From positions 806,001 to 870,000 of the forward strand of contig JAPEUS010000010.1 in the NCBI GenBank assembly GCA_027946355.1: 64,000 bases of DNA, given 5' to 3'. The position numbers and the translations under genes are program-made. This stretch comes from Collariella sp. IMI 366227 (lineage: Eukaryota; Ascomycota; Sordariomycetes; Sordariales; Chaetomiaceae). Within the stretch, counting starts at the first letter, position 1. Every line of letters starts with the position of its first letter. The notes under the pieces were generated by a model. That model was given only the letters and a program-made list of their open reading frames with translations, made no database searches and was not told the DNA's origin. Below, piece after piece: positions 43,474 to 55,234 of the stretch.

Positions 43474-45835
43474 CTAGGCCTTCTCCTCAGCCTTCTCCTC
43501 GGCCTTGGGCTTCTCAGCCTCGGCCTCACCCTGGGCAGGAGCCTGGCCCTGAGCGGGGGGCTGCTGCGACTTGACGTACTCGTCATAGACGGCCATGGCC
43601 TCGTTGACCTTGGCAGCGAGAGCACCCTCGTCCTCGAAGCTGGTACTCGTTAGCAAATTTGTCCATGGATCAGCGAAAAGAAGGCAACTTACAGGTTCAC
43701 AAGCTCCTGGTTGTCCATCTCCAGCAGCATGCCGGTGATCTTGCCGGCCAGCTCGGGCTGAAGGGCCTGGATCTTGGGGAAGAGGTTCTCGCCGAGAATC
43801 TGCTTCTGCTGCTGCATGTTGGTGGTGGCAGCAAGCTGGGACTGGAGGAGGGAGGTGGCGTTGAGCTCGCCGGCGGCGCCAGGAGCGCCAGCAGAAGGAG
43901 CACCACCACGGCCGGCAGCGAAGTTACCACCGCGACCACGGCCACCCATGCCGCCGTTCTGGGGCCTGCCGTTGGGCGGGAAGCCAGCAAGGCCGGGGCC
44001 GGCGGGCATACCCTGGGGAACAGGCATGGCAGGCATGCCGCGACCGCCAGGGCCGCCACGGCCACCGCCGAGAGAGGCAGCCTGCTGCTGAACCTGCTGG
44101 ATGGCAGCGAGGAACTGCGGGTTGTTAGGCTGGGGGTAGGCGCCGGGAGGGAACTGGCCCATGGGGTAGATGGGAATCTGCTGAGGAGGCATGCCACCAC
44201 GGCCGCCCTGCTGAGCATAGGGAAGGAACTGGCCCGGGCGGCCGCCCTGGACAGCGGGCATGCCGATGCCGCCCTGGGGGAAGGGCATGCCACGGCCGCC
44301 AGGAGGCAGGAAGCCGGGCTGCTGGCCGGGAGCATAGTAGACCGGGGCCTGCATGTACTGCTGGGGCAGACCAGCCTGGGCAGCGGCCTGCTGCATGCGG
44401 AGCTGGTTGCGGGCCTGAATGCTGGCCTCGAGCTGGCTCTTGCGGACATCCTTGCGCTGGGCAAGGGCGACGTACAGAGGCTTGCCGTCGAACATGCGCT
44501 GGTTCATCTCGGCGACGGCCTTGGTGGCATCGTCGGGGTTGCTGAAGCAGACAAAGCCAAAGCCCTTGCTCTTGCCGAGACGGCGATCGCCCTTCTTCTC
44601 AGCCTTCTTCTCCTCACCCTCAACCTCCTTCTCACCCTCCTTCTTGTTCTCCTTGTCCTTGCCCTCCTTCTCCTCCTCAGCGGAGCCAGGCTCAGGAGCG
44701 GCATCGCGCATGACCTTGGCAGAGGTGATGGAGCCGAACTCGGAGAACATCTGCCTCAGCTTGTCGTCATCGACCTCGTCGCCGAGGTTCTTGATGTAGA
44801 GGTTGACGCCTTGGTATTTGTTAGCCTTCTCAAGGCGGGCAGCCTCGTACGACTTGCGGAGCTCCTCCTCGCGCTCGTGCTTCTTCTGGGCACGGCCGAC
44901 GTAGAGGTCCTGGCCGTGGAAGTCCTTGCCGTTGAGCTCATCAACAGCCCGGGCGGCGCTGGTGTGGGTGGTGAAGTTAACGAAGCCAAAGCCACGGCTC
45001 TTGCCCTCGGCGTCGCGGGCGAGCGACGAAGAGGTGACATCGCCGTAGCGGTTGAACAGCTCGCGGAAGTCCTCCTGGAGACCTCGAGGCTGATGTTCTT
45101 GACGTAAACGTTGGTGAAGTTGGCCTTCATCTCCTCGAACTTGCTCTGGCGATCCTTCTTGGGGATGTGGTAGCCGACGTAGACCTTCTTCTCGTTGAGA
45201 AGCATGCCGTTGACGTGCTTGATGGCTTGAGCGGCGGCCTCATCGGTCTCGTAGTGAACGAACCCGTAGCCCTTGGAGTTACCGTGCTCGTCCTGGGCGA
45301 CCTTGCAGCTCAGGATGTTGCCAAAAGCGGCGAAGGTGTCGTGAAGCGCCTTGTTGTCAATGGCGACGTCCAAGTTCTTGATGAAGACGTTGCCCTGACC
45401 AGTCTTGCGCAGGGCGGGGTCGCGCTGCGACCACATGATGCGGCAGGGGCGGCCCTTGATGAGGGTGTAGTTGAGCTCCTCGAGAGCCTTCTCGCCATCC
45501 TGGGTCGAGTTGTAGTTGACATAGGCGTAGCCGAGCGAGCGGCGGGTGACAGCATCGCGGCAGACGCGGATGGAGGCGACAGAACCAATCTGAGAGAACA
45601 GCTCAAAGAGCATGGCCTCGGTCACGGACGGGTCCAGCTCGCCGACGTAGAGAGAGGCCGAGGACTGGGGATGGGGAGCGGCAGTCGGGGTCGGGGCGGA
45701 GGCATCAACATCGGCGGACGGGAACTCGCCAGAAGCCACGTTAGTGTTGATGGCAGGAGCACCGCCGTTGAGGTTGGCGTTGCTGAGATCAGCGGCAAGC
45801 TGGTCGACAGCGCCGGGGGCAACAGGAGCGGCCAT
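43474..45835 (-). CDS. PAB1: Poly(A)-binding protein PAB1 (one frame slip)
   Basis: Exons 43693-45835 and 43474-43639 with a 53-nt intron. Four RRMs: LYVGELDPSVTEAMLFELF (RRM1), VFIKNLDVAIDNKALHDTF (RRM2), VYVKNISLEVS with QEDFRELFNRYGDV in another frame (RRM3; slip at GG 45077-45078), and LYIKNLGDEVDDDKLRQMFS (RRM4). RRM4 carries an acidic/Lys-rich insert of about 45 residues between MRDAAPEPG and GKSKGFGFV, as in other moulds. A Gly/Pro/Gln-rich linker precedes the C-terminal MLLE domain (LFPKIQALQPELAGKITGML). Adding one base gives 769 residues. Pab1 coats poly(A) tails, aids translation initiation through eIF4G and controls deadenylation. It is divergent from HUL5. Confidence 0.94.
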
Positions 45836-47500
45836 TTCGACAGTTGGTCTGGAAGAGGCAGGCGATGTCAGTACAGCATGCTCTTTGTGATGAAAAATGT
45901 TTGCGCATGCCATCTGCAGTGTGCGATGATGGCGCTGCTCGTTGGCGACCGGCTGACTTACCGGATGCTTGAACTGAAGCGGAGATGCAAGAAAGCCGGG
46001 CAAGATTACCGTGCGCTGAGGAGGGCGACGGTAGACAAAGAACGAGACGGTGAGAACGTCTCAAACGGGTTCGTTCTTGCGACGGGCGGGTTGGCTTGGT
46101 GATTGGAAGGGCGGTCGGGTGCGTCTTCCAAGAGGAGGTTTTGGTGCTTTTTTGGGTTTTCTGAAGGTCGATAGGCAGGTATCGGGGATTTTTTTGTGAT
46201 TTTCAATTTTTTTTGTGACAGGTTTTTTGTGAAGGGGCAGAAAAGAAGTGAGACAAGAACAGAACCAGTGACGGCTTTGTTGTACTGATCTGACTCTTTT
46301 CTGGGTGTTGTGGAAAGAATCCGGGGATTGAGAGGGTTTTGATCGTTTGATGAAGAGAAGGAAAGAAGAGGTCGAGAGGGCAAAGATGGCTCCTGCGGAG
46401 ACAGATTTTTTTTCTGCCACTGGGCGGCACCCACAAACGAGACAATATTGGGCTAACCGTGCGTCTACCCCGCCTTCCTGCATGGCCGCCCTGCTGCCGG
46501 GACAGCCACTTCATCTGCGGCACATCATGCCTGGATGCGGAGAAATGTAGTGGAGGCTTTGAGGCGGTCAGCAGCTGGTGTTCTTTGACACTCTTGGTAT
46601 CTATAGTGTTCGACCGACTTGAAGATGATCCATTCCGAACAATCAAGCATCGTTGATGACTCCCCGCTTATACAGATCGTCCTGGCCACACGATAGAGGC
46701 CTGTGAACACAGAGAGCGATAAAGATTGCACTCTGTTACAGGAATCACGGAAAATCTGAGAAAGACAAAAGAAGGTAAGCATGCAGATTTCAAAATCTTG
46801 TCTCATGCTTCAAACATAGTCCTGCGTCTGCCGTAAATCTGCAGAGCGCACAATGGCTCAGATAGTATTCTTCTAGTGAGGTGCATGCGTATCGGTGCCA
46901 CGTTGGTTGGTGTGGATCTGTGGCGGGGTTGCCTTATCGCTATCAGTTGACCCTGTCGGCGGTGACGGAAGTGCAGGGATGATCAACTGTCAATGCGGGC
47001 ATGTGGTCAGCATGTGCCCCAGAAAGAGCTTCTTCTTGCTTCCACCACTTCCGGAACACCAGCGGAAGACGAGCAGGAACAGGCCACGGGCAAGTGGCGG
47101 GTTCAGAATTGAAGAGAATCCAGTTACCTCCCAAGTGGTATTATTTGGATGAATTTCAGAGTTATCCCTCGAGAGATTGACCAAGAATCAGCCCGTCGTA
47201 GCCGGCTCTTGCACTCTTGCTGGTGCTGCTTGGTTGACGCAGCTGTGGGCACCTGCGCTGCTGCCTCGCCCAAGACCTAAACCACCAAACTCAGAGAGTG
47301 CGTATGCGAAAGGCTTCTGGAAATCACGGGCACCGACTCTCAGTTTTTTTTCGCAGACGACGAAGAGACCACCTGACTAGATTCACCTTCTCATCTCTGA
47401 ACCTTTGTTAACAGCCAAAACTGTCTGAGTTGTGCTCGCCTGCCGAAACCCCTCGCCCTCCTCTCCCCATCTCGGAGTCGCTTCCCTACCAACCTGCACC
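45836..47500. promoter_or_regulatory. Divergent upstream region PAB1 / HUL5
   Basis: 1.67 kb between start codons. The PAB1 side has T/A-rich runs (46180-46230). A long 5' leader with introns is usual for PAB1 in moulds; none is annotated here because the signals are ambiguous. No other gene is seen. Confidence 0.4.
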
Positions 47501-50500
47501 ATGTTCCAGACCTTCTCGGGAAGCTCGCGCAAGACGCGAAACGTCAACCTCAGCGGCCAGAAACCCACAAATCCGTTTAACAGCACATCATGGTCACCGG
47601 GCGGCCCTGGCGGCTCGAAGACAGTGGCACACGCCCAGGCCGAGCGGTTACAGAGGCAACAAGAGAGGGAACGGCTCAGAGCTGCCCAATGCCTCCAAAA
47701 GTCGTGGCGAGGGCACCGCGTCCGGCGGAACTTGAGGATATCTCGGCGGGAAGCATTCGATCGGCTGTATCATGCCGAGGAAGGGCTCGTGGACCTTCAG
47801 CGGAGGACTCTCGAGGGGACACGGCTGCTGTTGAACCTCTATCAAATCTCCAGCAGGGAGGATCAGTCTCGACTGTGTCTACTCGCCAAAGATCTTCTTC
47901 AGACCAATTTTGCCTGCTTTGCCTCTGGTTCAATAGAGTTACCACGACTGGGGGAAGCTTGCCCGGATAGCTGTGGCTGCGCTTGAGAGGTGGGAGCTCC
48001 CATGTTCGAGCTGCAGGCCGAGAACTGACGCTGGGAATAATAGACTTGACCCCAACCTCGCCAGTTCAGAAGCTCAGATCCTCTTAAAGACCATCGTTGA
48101 GGTTATTAGGGCGCGACCGCAAGCCATTCAGACAGTCCTCGGACAGTATTACAGAGTGCTTGGGAGGTATTGCCACGCTCTTGGTCCGGCCTCCTCATTA
48201 CTGCATCTCATCAGAAGCGCTGTGGGAGCGCCACTATCCGCGGCCAATGCGCCTGGTATGTCCCTTGCTCCCTCTAGGTGCAGACGTACTCAGCTGTCTA
48301 ACAAAGTTTCCATAGATTCATTCATCCACACTGCTTACCATGAGTTTTGCACCTCTTTCTTAACCCGACCCGATCTCTTCCTGTTCGAGTCCAACATCAG
48401 CTTGTTTGCCGCCGACGTGGATGTTGACCGGCTCTTTGATTCCTTCGCCGCCTCAGAGTTGGCTTCTTCCAAAACCTCCGAGTCACAGACGGGTCTCATG
48501 TGGCTTTTGGCACATTTCATTGTCCTACAAAAGACAAGGAACCAGCTGGTGCTACATTCACGTTCCATTCAAGGCTTGTATTCCCTGCTCTCTACCCTGT
48601 CGGCCCAGATTCGGGCAGGCTTTGCTGCCGGTGACCTGAAACCGTCTGGCGAGGACAACAGCATCGAGGATGCCCCTCAGCCCATTTTGCCGCCGTATGT
48701 TTCCGACAAGCTCGCTTCGCTTACGGACAGGGACGAGATCTCGGGCCTCCTCGAAAAGTTCACATCGTAAGTGCAACAGACAAGATTGGACAAACATTCG
48801 CTGATTTGACCAGGGATCGCCAAAGACCACACGGCGCCAGCCATGAGGATGCCGGCTTTTTGGCCGGCTACATTCTCACGTTGATCTACTGCTTCCCGAC
48901 ACTCGGCGACGACATTCTGATGCGCCTGTACCTGGCCGATATCCCTACCAGCGAAGGATCCGTTCCTGCAGTCAAATTCTTCTGGCATGCAGTCCGCAGG
49001 ACATCAATCTTTGCCCAGGTCGTCTCCGACCCGGACGTAGCCCGTTCAATCCTACGCCAAAAACGGACGCCCCAGGCAGACTCCCTGTGGCATCATGAGT
49101 GGCGAACCATTCTGCTATTCCTCGAGCTCTACATCTTTGTCCTCCGACTCACGGACGACGATGACTTCTTTAGCGGGCTTGGTGTCGCGGGGGATTTTGG
49201 AATGACTCCGTCACGAGTTTCTTCAAACGGCCTCAATCTCGCAAGTTTGAAGCCCCTCACCCTCTTTCTCAAACATCTTGGCTTCACGCTCCATTACCAT
49301 GCCGCAGATCTGCTTGGACCAGCAGTCAATCCTTTGAACGCGCCCAGCAGCAGCCAACTGGCAAACGCCCCATCTTTTGTTCTCACCGCCGGCTTCGATC
49401 TAGAGTCGTTCAGAAACCTGGTCACCACCGCGATAAAAATGCTCTACGAACGGGACTCTCGCCGCCCATTTCTGCCGCAGAACCATTGGCTCATGACATC
49501 TAAATTCGACATGGAAGGATTCCAAGCTGCTGTCGTGCTTGAAGAGGAGAGGCAGCGGGAGCAAGAAGAAGAAGGGGGGGATGAAGACGAAGAGGACGAG
49601 GAGGAGCAGAACCTTTACTTCTCCACGAACGGCTCCAGACTTTCCCGGCAAGCGCAGCTTGAACGAATTCGGGTGGCGCGGAAGCGGGCTGCACGGGACA
49701 GCCGTAGGGCGGCCGCGGCGCCCAAGTTGGAGATCCTCCGGCACATGCCCTTCGTCATCCCCTTCGAGACCCGTGTCAACATCTTCCGGCAGTTTGTCTA
49801 TCTTGACAAACATCGGCGACGCGGGGGGCACGTCAGCGCGGACAACTGGAGGTTATGGATGCTGAACGAGCACGGTGGGTTTGGCCCGGACCTTCCTAAC
49901 GCCATCGGTCGGCACCAGGCGCAGATACAAAGAGGGCGAGTCTTTGCTGATGCCATGGATGCCTTTTGGGATCTGAGGGAGGGACTGAAGGAGCCGATAC
50001 AAATCTCGTTTGTGGACGAATTTGGCTTCCCAGAGGCCGGCATCGATGGCGGCGGAGTAACCAAGGAGTTCCTCACAAGCGTCATCACCGAAACATTCAC
50101 ACCCAAGGAGGGGCTCTTTGTCGCCAACAGCAAGAACTCATACTACCCCAACCCCTGCGACATGGACCAACTCAAAACCCGGCTCCGGGACGCGCAAATC
50201 CCCGAGGACTCAGAACCCTGGAAGGAAGCCATCACCCACCGCCTCCGGCAATATGAATTCCTCGGCCGCGTCATCGGCAAATGCATGTACGAAGGCATCC
50301 TCATCGACATCGCCTTCGCGGGCTTCTTCCTTCTCAAATGGGCCACCACCACCTCCCCAACCCTCCCACACCACAACCCCGCGGACACCTACCGCGCCAA
50401 CATCAACGACCTCCGCGAACTCGATGAGTCCCTCTACCAAGGCATGATGCGTCTCAAAAAATACCCCGGCTCCGTCTCAGACCTCGCCCTCGACTTCACC

Positions 50501-51121
50501 ATCACCGACCAAATCTCCCTCCCGTCCGCTCCCGCCATCCGCACCATCACCCGCTCCCTCGTCCCCAACGGCGAAGACATCCCAGTCACCAACGAAAACC
50601 GCCCCCTCTACATCAGCTACGTCGCGCGCCACCGTCTCGCCGTGCAACCCTACCCCCAGACGCGGGCCTTCCTCCGCGGTTTAGGGGCTATCATCGACCC
50701 CTCCTGGCTGGGCATGTTCAACCAGAACGAACTACAACGCCTCGTGGGGGGCGACAGCTCGGAGATCGACGTCGACGATCTGCGGCGGAACACGGCGTAC
50801 AGTGGCGTCTACCAAATCGGCGACGACGGACTGGAACACCCCACGGTGCAGCTGTTCTGGGAGGTGATGAGGGGGATGGAGGATCGCGAGAGGAGGGATG
50901 TGCTGAAGTACGTGACGAGTACGCCGCGGGCGCCGCTGTTGGGGTTTGGGAAGCTGAGTCCGCGGTTTACGATCAGGGATGCAGGGCTGGATCAGGAGAG
51001 GTTGCCGAGCGCGAGTACGTGCGTGAATTTGTTGAAACTGCCGCAGTATAGGAGTGCGGAGACGTTGAAGAAGAAGTTGTTGTATGCGGTGCAGAGTGGC
51101 GCGGGGTTTGATTTGAGTTGA
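47501..51121 (+). CDS. HUL5: HUL5/UBE3C-type HECT ubiquitin ligase (one frame slip)
   Basis: Exons 47501-48255, 48316-48766 and 48814-51121. The N-terminus MFQTFSGSSRKTRNVNLSGQ is the usual Hul5 start, followed by an IQ-like helix (AAQCLQKSWRGHRVRRNLRI). The C-terminal HECT domain (about 350 residues) includes ISFVDEFGFPEAGIDGGGVT, LGRVIGKCMYEGILIDIAFA, NELQRLVGGDSSEIDVDDLR and the catalytic Cys in LPSASTCVNLLKLPQYRS. An acidic patch (DEDEEDEEEQ) lies before HECT. The exons are one base over a multiple of three; the slip is in G5 at 47950-47954. Corrected length is 1170 residues. Hul5 elongates ubiquitin chains on proteasome-bound and misfolded proteins. Confidence 0.93.
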
Positions 51122-52295
51122 GGAGTGTTTTGGGTTTATTTGGGGGGATGGATGGGGTGGCTTTTGGGATGGGTCATTGGGATATGGTGGGAATGGGTTT
51201 GGCGCTGAAGCGGGGTAGATTAGGGAACTGAGATAGAATGGACGTGAGTTCAGCGATTATGATGATGTTTGAGCTCCAAGGGAGCGCCGTCGTGCTTCCC
51301 GGAGGTGACGAGCATTGCTGGCTTGGTCCGATTTTCCGTTAACAAGCTTTAGCTTTTCCAAAACACACCCTTTCCAGAAAGCGCTATACTTTCCTCCAAT
51401 TCTCGAAACATTCACCACAAAGTGGAATGAGTTGTCGGTGGCAGCTTACCGGACTCGACCACACAATGCTGGAAGTTCATGGTGGAGCAGACACCAAAAA
51501 ATGGATCACGAGCCAAAAACATACAACACCAGGGATTCGCTGGTCGTCACCGACCCAACTACTGATCTGGCCCTTACCAGCTTATCTATGGGAGAGCGGA
51601 CGGGATCCCGAGTTTTCTGGTAGGTATGGTCGTATGTATTGTGAGAAGAGGAAAGTGGTGTTTATATTGTTGATTTCGGAAGATATGCGAGGGTACGAGA
51701 CGTGTTTGAGCGGTTTGAAAGTGGAATTAAGCTTCAAATAGCTTCAAATGTACTTATTAACAAGATGGGCAGAGTAAGAAAAAACCAGACTTTTTCTTTT
51801 TGCCTTCTGTTCCAGGTTGCCATGCTTAAACTTCTCCGTCATTCTTGAAGAGGGATGAGTCCTTGGTTCTTGGGCAAGGTGACACCCCCTGCCAGATCTG
51901 TCGCTGACTGGCTTGTCTTGACCCGCTTTTAGCGCGGCGCCTGCAGGCTTGGCATTTTGAGCTGTCTTGGCGGACGCAACCTCTCCATTTGATTCTCGAG
52001 CGCGCTGTCCTTTTGAGACTTCGATCATGAGAGGGATAATTGGCTGTTGAAAATGTAGGCTGATATTTGAGTCTCCTCGAACCTTGAGATCAAGGTTATT
52101 TTTTTCAGTTAGCCGGTAGCAAAAAGGCGACGCTCAACAGCACATGCTTGTTTTCTTTCCCTTCAAGTCCGCAATGTTTTTGTGCCACCCCTGAGACAAG
52201 GAGAGCACCACCGAGACGTTTGTCACACATTGTTTATGAGCGAGAACTCGCAAGCTTTGAACTGAAGCTGTGGACCTGAAATCTTGGAGGGCAAC
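51122..52295. other. Intergenic with a possible small coding segment
   Basis: 1.2 kb between HUL5 and the GH92 gene. Only the minus-strand segment 51839-52028 looks coding-like; the remainder shows nothing. Confidence 0.4.
51839..52028 (-). CDS. Possible small Lys/Ala-rich protein (uncertain)
   Basis: ATG 52028 opens MIEVSKGQRARESNGEVASA and a Lys/Ala-rich stretch (KTAQNAKPAGAALKAGQDKP). A -1 slip near 51885 would lead into DLAGGVTLPKNQGLIPLQE with TGA at 51839-51841, giving about 63 residues. No family is recognised. It may be a small hydrophilic protein or chance. Confidence 0.25.
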
Positions 52296-54933
52296 ATGAG
52301 TCCCAACAGGCCACTTTACCGCAAAGCCATGATGGCTGCGCCAATCCCCCTCAGGGGCATTCCCCGGCGTAGTCGCGTGTTGCTGTTCGCCCTGCTCTTC
52401 GTTATCTCTTTCTTTCTCCTCCCGCGGTTGGATATGAGCATAAACAGTTCACCAATACACATTTTTGGCTCTGCAAACCCAGAATACGATGTCCTGGCCT
52501 ACATCAACCCCCTAATTGGGACTGCCAACGGAGGTTTGTCTCACCCTCCTCCCCAGCCCGACTCGAGTCTCACTCACTTACAACCAAAACAGGCCATGTC
52601 TTCCCCGGCGCGACCCTCCCATATGGTAAACAACTACCACATACCCACCTCACCCATTCCGAATACTAACCCCCTCCAGGCCTCGCCAAACCTGTAGCAG
52701 ACACCCTCTCCCCCGAAAACGCCGCCGGCTTCGTCTCCGACGCCTCTCCCATCACGGGCTTTTCACACACGCACGACTCTGGCACCGGCGGCCGCCCCTC
52801 CCTCGGCAACTTCCCACTCTTCGTACACCCAGGCTGTCCCGATGACGATTTCACTAAATGCGCCTTCGACCTCAAAGACCGCGCTACGGAGCGGATGCCG
52901 GGAGGCGCGGTGGCGCGACCGGGATACTTCCACGTGTGGCTGAAGAACGGCGTTACCGCTGAGATGACGGCCACGGCGAGGGCGGCTTTGTATCGGTTTT
53001 GGTTTAGTACCACTGGGGATGAGTGGGGGGTGCGTGGGGAGGAGAGGAAGGAGGAGGTGCAATTCTCGCCGCTGGTGCTGGTTGATATGGGGGATCTGAT
53101 GAATAGTCGGACAAAGGGGCGGATAAGGGTTGATAGGGAGAACATGAGGGTGGAGGGGGAAGGGACGTATGCGCCGAGCTTTGGGTCGGGGAAGTATCAG
53201 CAGTATGTTTGTGTGGATTTCAAGGGGGCGGAGATTCGCAAGACGGGGACGTTTAAGGGGAGGAACGCGACGGAGGAGCCTAAGATTTTGGATGAGAAGT
53301 ATTTTCTGTCTATGGGGTCGGCGGGGGCGTGGCTTCAGTTTGAGCGGCCCGAGGACAACTCAATCATGGCTAGGGTTGGGGTGTCGTTCGTCTCGACGGA
53401 GCAGGCGTGTCAGAATGCTGAGAGAGAGATTCCGGATTTTAGCTTTGAGCGGGCCGAGAGCGAGGCGCGAGAGGCATGGCGGAAGAAGCTGGGTGCTATC
53501 GAGGTTGATCCCACTGGGGTGAGCGAAGAGCTGCTGACCACTTTCTGGTCGGGGCTATACCGAACGATGTTGTCGCCGCAGAACTACACAGGAGAGAATC
53601 CGCTGTGGCAGTCATCAGAGCCGTACTATGACTCGTGAGTGGGTTGTCAGAAAGTTGGGATTGTTACTAATTGGGGCAGGTTCTACTGCATCTGGGACTC
53701 GTTCCGAGCTCAGCACCCACTGCTGACCATCATCGACCCCGTTGCTCAGACTGAGATGATACGCGCCTTGATCGATATCTACAGGCATGAAGGAAAGCTC
53801 CCGGATTGCCGGATGAGCTTCTGCAAGGGCTACACCCAAGGCGGATCCAACGCGGACGTGGTGATCGCCGATGCCTTTATCAAGAACCTGACTGCAGACA
53901 TAAACTGGGATGACGCATACGCAGCCGTCATATCGGACGCAGAAGGTAAGGCCCCTTCTTCAACTCCCCTTACCCGTTTCTAACCTTCTCAGTCGAACCC
54001 CCCAACTGGGGGGTGGAAGGCCGCGGCAATCTCGTCGCCTGGCACGAGCACGGCTACATCCCAACAGATGACACCGACCGCAACGGCACAGGCCCAGCCA
54101 GCCGGACCATCAGCCGCGGTCTCGAGTACGCCTACAACGACTTCTGCATCTCACGCCTCGCCGCCGGCCTGAACCACACCGCCGACGCAGCCAAGTACCA
54201 TCTTCGCGGCGGCAACTGGCGCAACTATTGGAACCCCTCCCAACCAGACATCTCCCCCGGCGTCTTCGACCCTCCATCCCCTCCAACCTCTCCGCCCCCA
54301 ACACCCCTCCACTCCCCTTCACGGGCTTCATGCAACCGCGCCTCTCCAACGGCACCTTCTCCCCAATCCCCACGCTCCTGCTCACCCCTCCTAGACACTC
54401 ACTCCTGCTACTACGACACCACCCTCCACACCTACGAAGGCTCCCCCTGGCTCTACAGCTTCTACGCCCCACACTCCATGTCCACGCTCATCTCTCTCAT
54501 GGGCGGCCCTGCCGCCTTCACCTCCCGCCTCACCTACTTCCTCACCGCCAGCGGCCTCTCATACATGGGCAACGAGCAGGCCTTCCTCACCACCTTCCTG
54601 TTCCACTATGCCGGGCGTCCGGGGTTGAGCAGCGCCTTGGTGAGGGAGTATATCCCGGCGTTGTTTAACGAGACCGTGGAGGGGATCCCGGGAAATGATG
54701 ACTGTGCGATGGGGGCGTTTAGTGGGTTCGCGATGATGGGGGTTTGGCCGGTGGCGGGGCAGGATGTGTATTTGATGACGGTGCCGTTTTTTAGGGAGGT
54801 GAAGGTGAGGGCGAGGGAAAAGGGGAGGTGGGCGGTGATAAAAGTGATGAACTTTGATAAGGAGGGGAGGAGGAAGTATATTACGAGGGCGAGGTTCAAT
54901 GGGAGGGGTATACGAGGAATTGATTACACATGA
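52296..54933 (+). CDS. GH92 alpha-1,2-mannosidase-like glycoside hydrolase
   Basis: Five exons (52296-52533, 52593-52625, 52680-53634, 53680-53945, 53993-54933), 810 residues. A signal anchor (VLLFALLFVISFFLLP, residues 28-43) suggests a type II Golgi/secretory or secreted enzyme. GH92 hallmarks: INPLIGTANGGHVFPGATLP, GFSHTHDSGTGGRPSLGNFP, FYCIWDSFRAQHPLLTIIDP, GYTQGGSNADVVIADAFIKN, YEGSPWLYSFYAPHSM, GNEQAFLTTFLFHYAGRPGL, GNDDCAMGAFSGFAMMGVWP and GQDVYL. GH92 enzymes are Ca-dependent exo-mannosidases acting on N-glycans and mannans. The frame slips -1 at CCC 54270-54272 and returns by +1/-2 near 54360-54372, so the middle (PSIPSNLSAPN ... FTGFMQPRLSNGTFSPI) is read in another frame; the net length is unaffected. 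Confidence 0.9.
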
Positions 54934-55234
54934 GTTCTTTTGAGGGGAGGGTTGTTAGAGTTGTGGGTGGGCGAGAAAGAGGGGAGACGTGGGGAAGGAG
55001 GGAGGAGATTTACCGCCGAGTTATCCTGTTGAGTGGAGGGGAATGAGAGTTGGGGAGGGAATTAACAGTGATGAAGTTGTGAGGGAATTTTCTTTTTGGA
55101 AACAAGATAAACACTCGTTGTTACTAGTACTGGCCTAGACATTTTGGCACACACGAGGGCAATCAAAACATTTTGGTAACAATGCGCTACATTGGGTATC
55201 ATGAGGCCCCAACTCGAACATCCCCAAACAACAA
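54934..55234. other. Short gap between convergent GH92 and PTPA genes
   Basis: About 300 bp that must hold both 3' UTRs. GA-rich on the + strand at its left end. No other feature. Confidence 0.45.

Noticed and set aside
43659..45107. 482-codon Leu/Ala-rich open frame on the + strand
   Set aside because: Antisense shadow of the GC-rich PAB1 coding sequence; no independent motif or start context.
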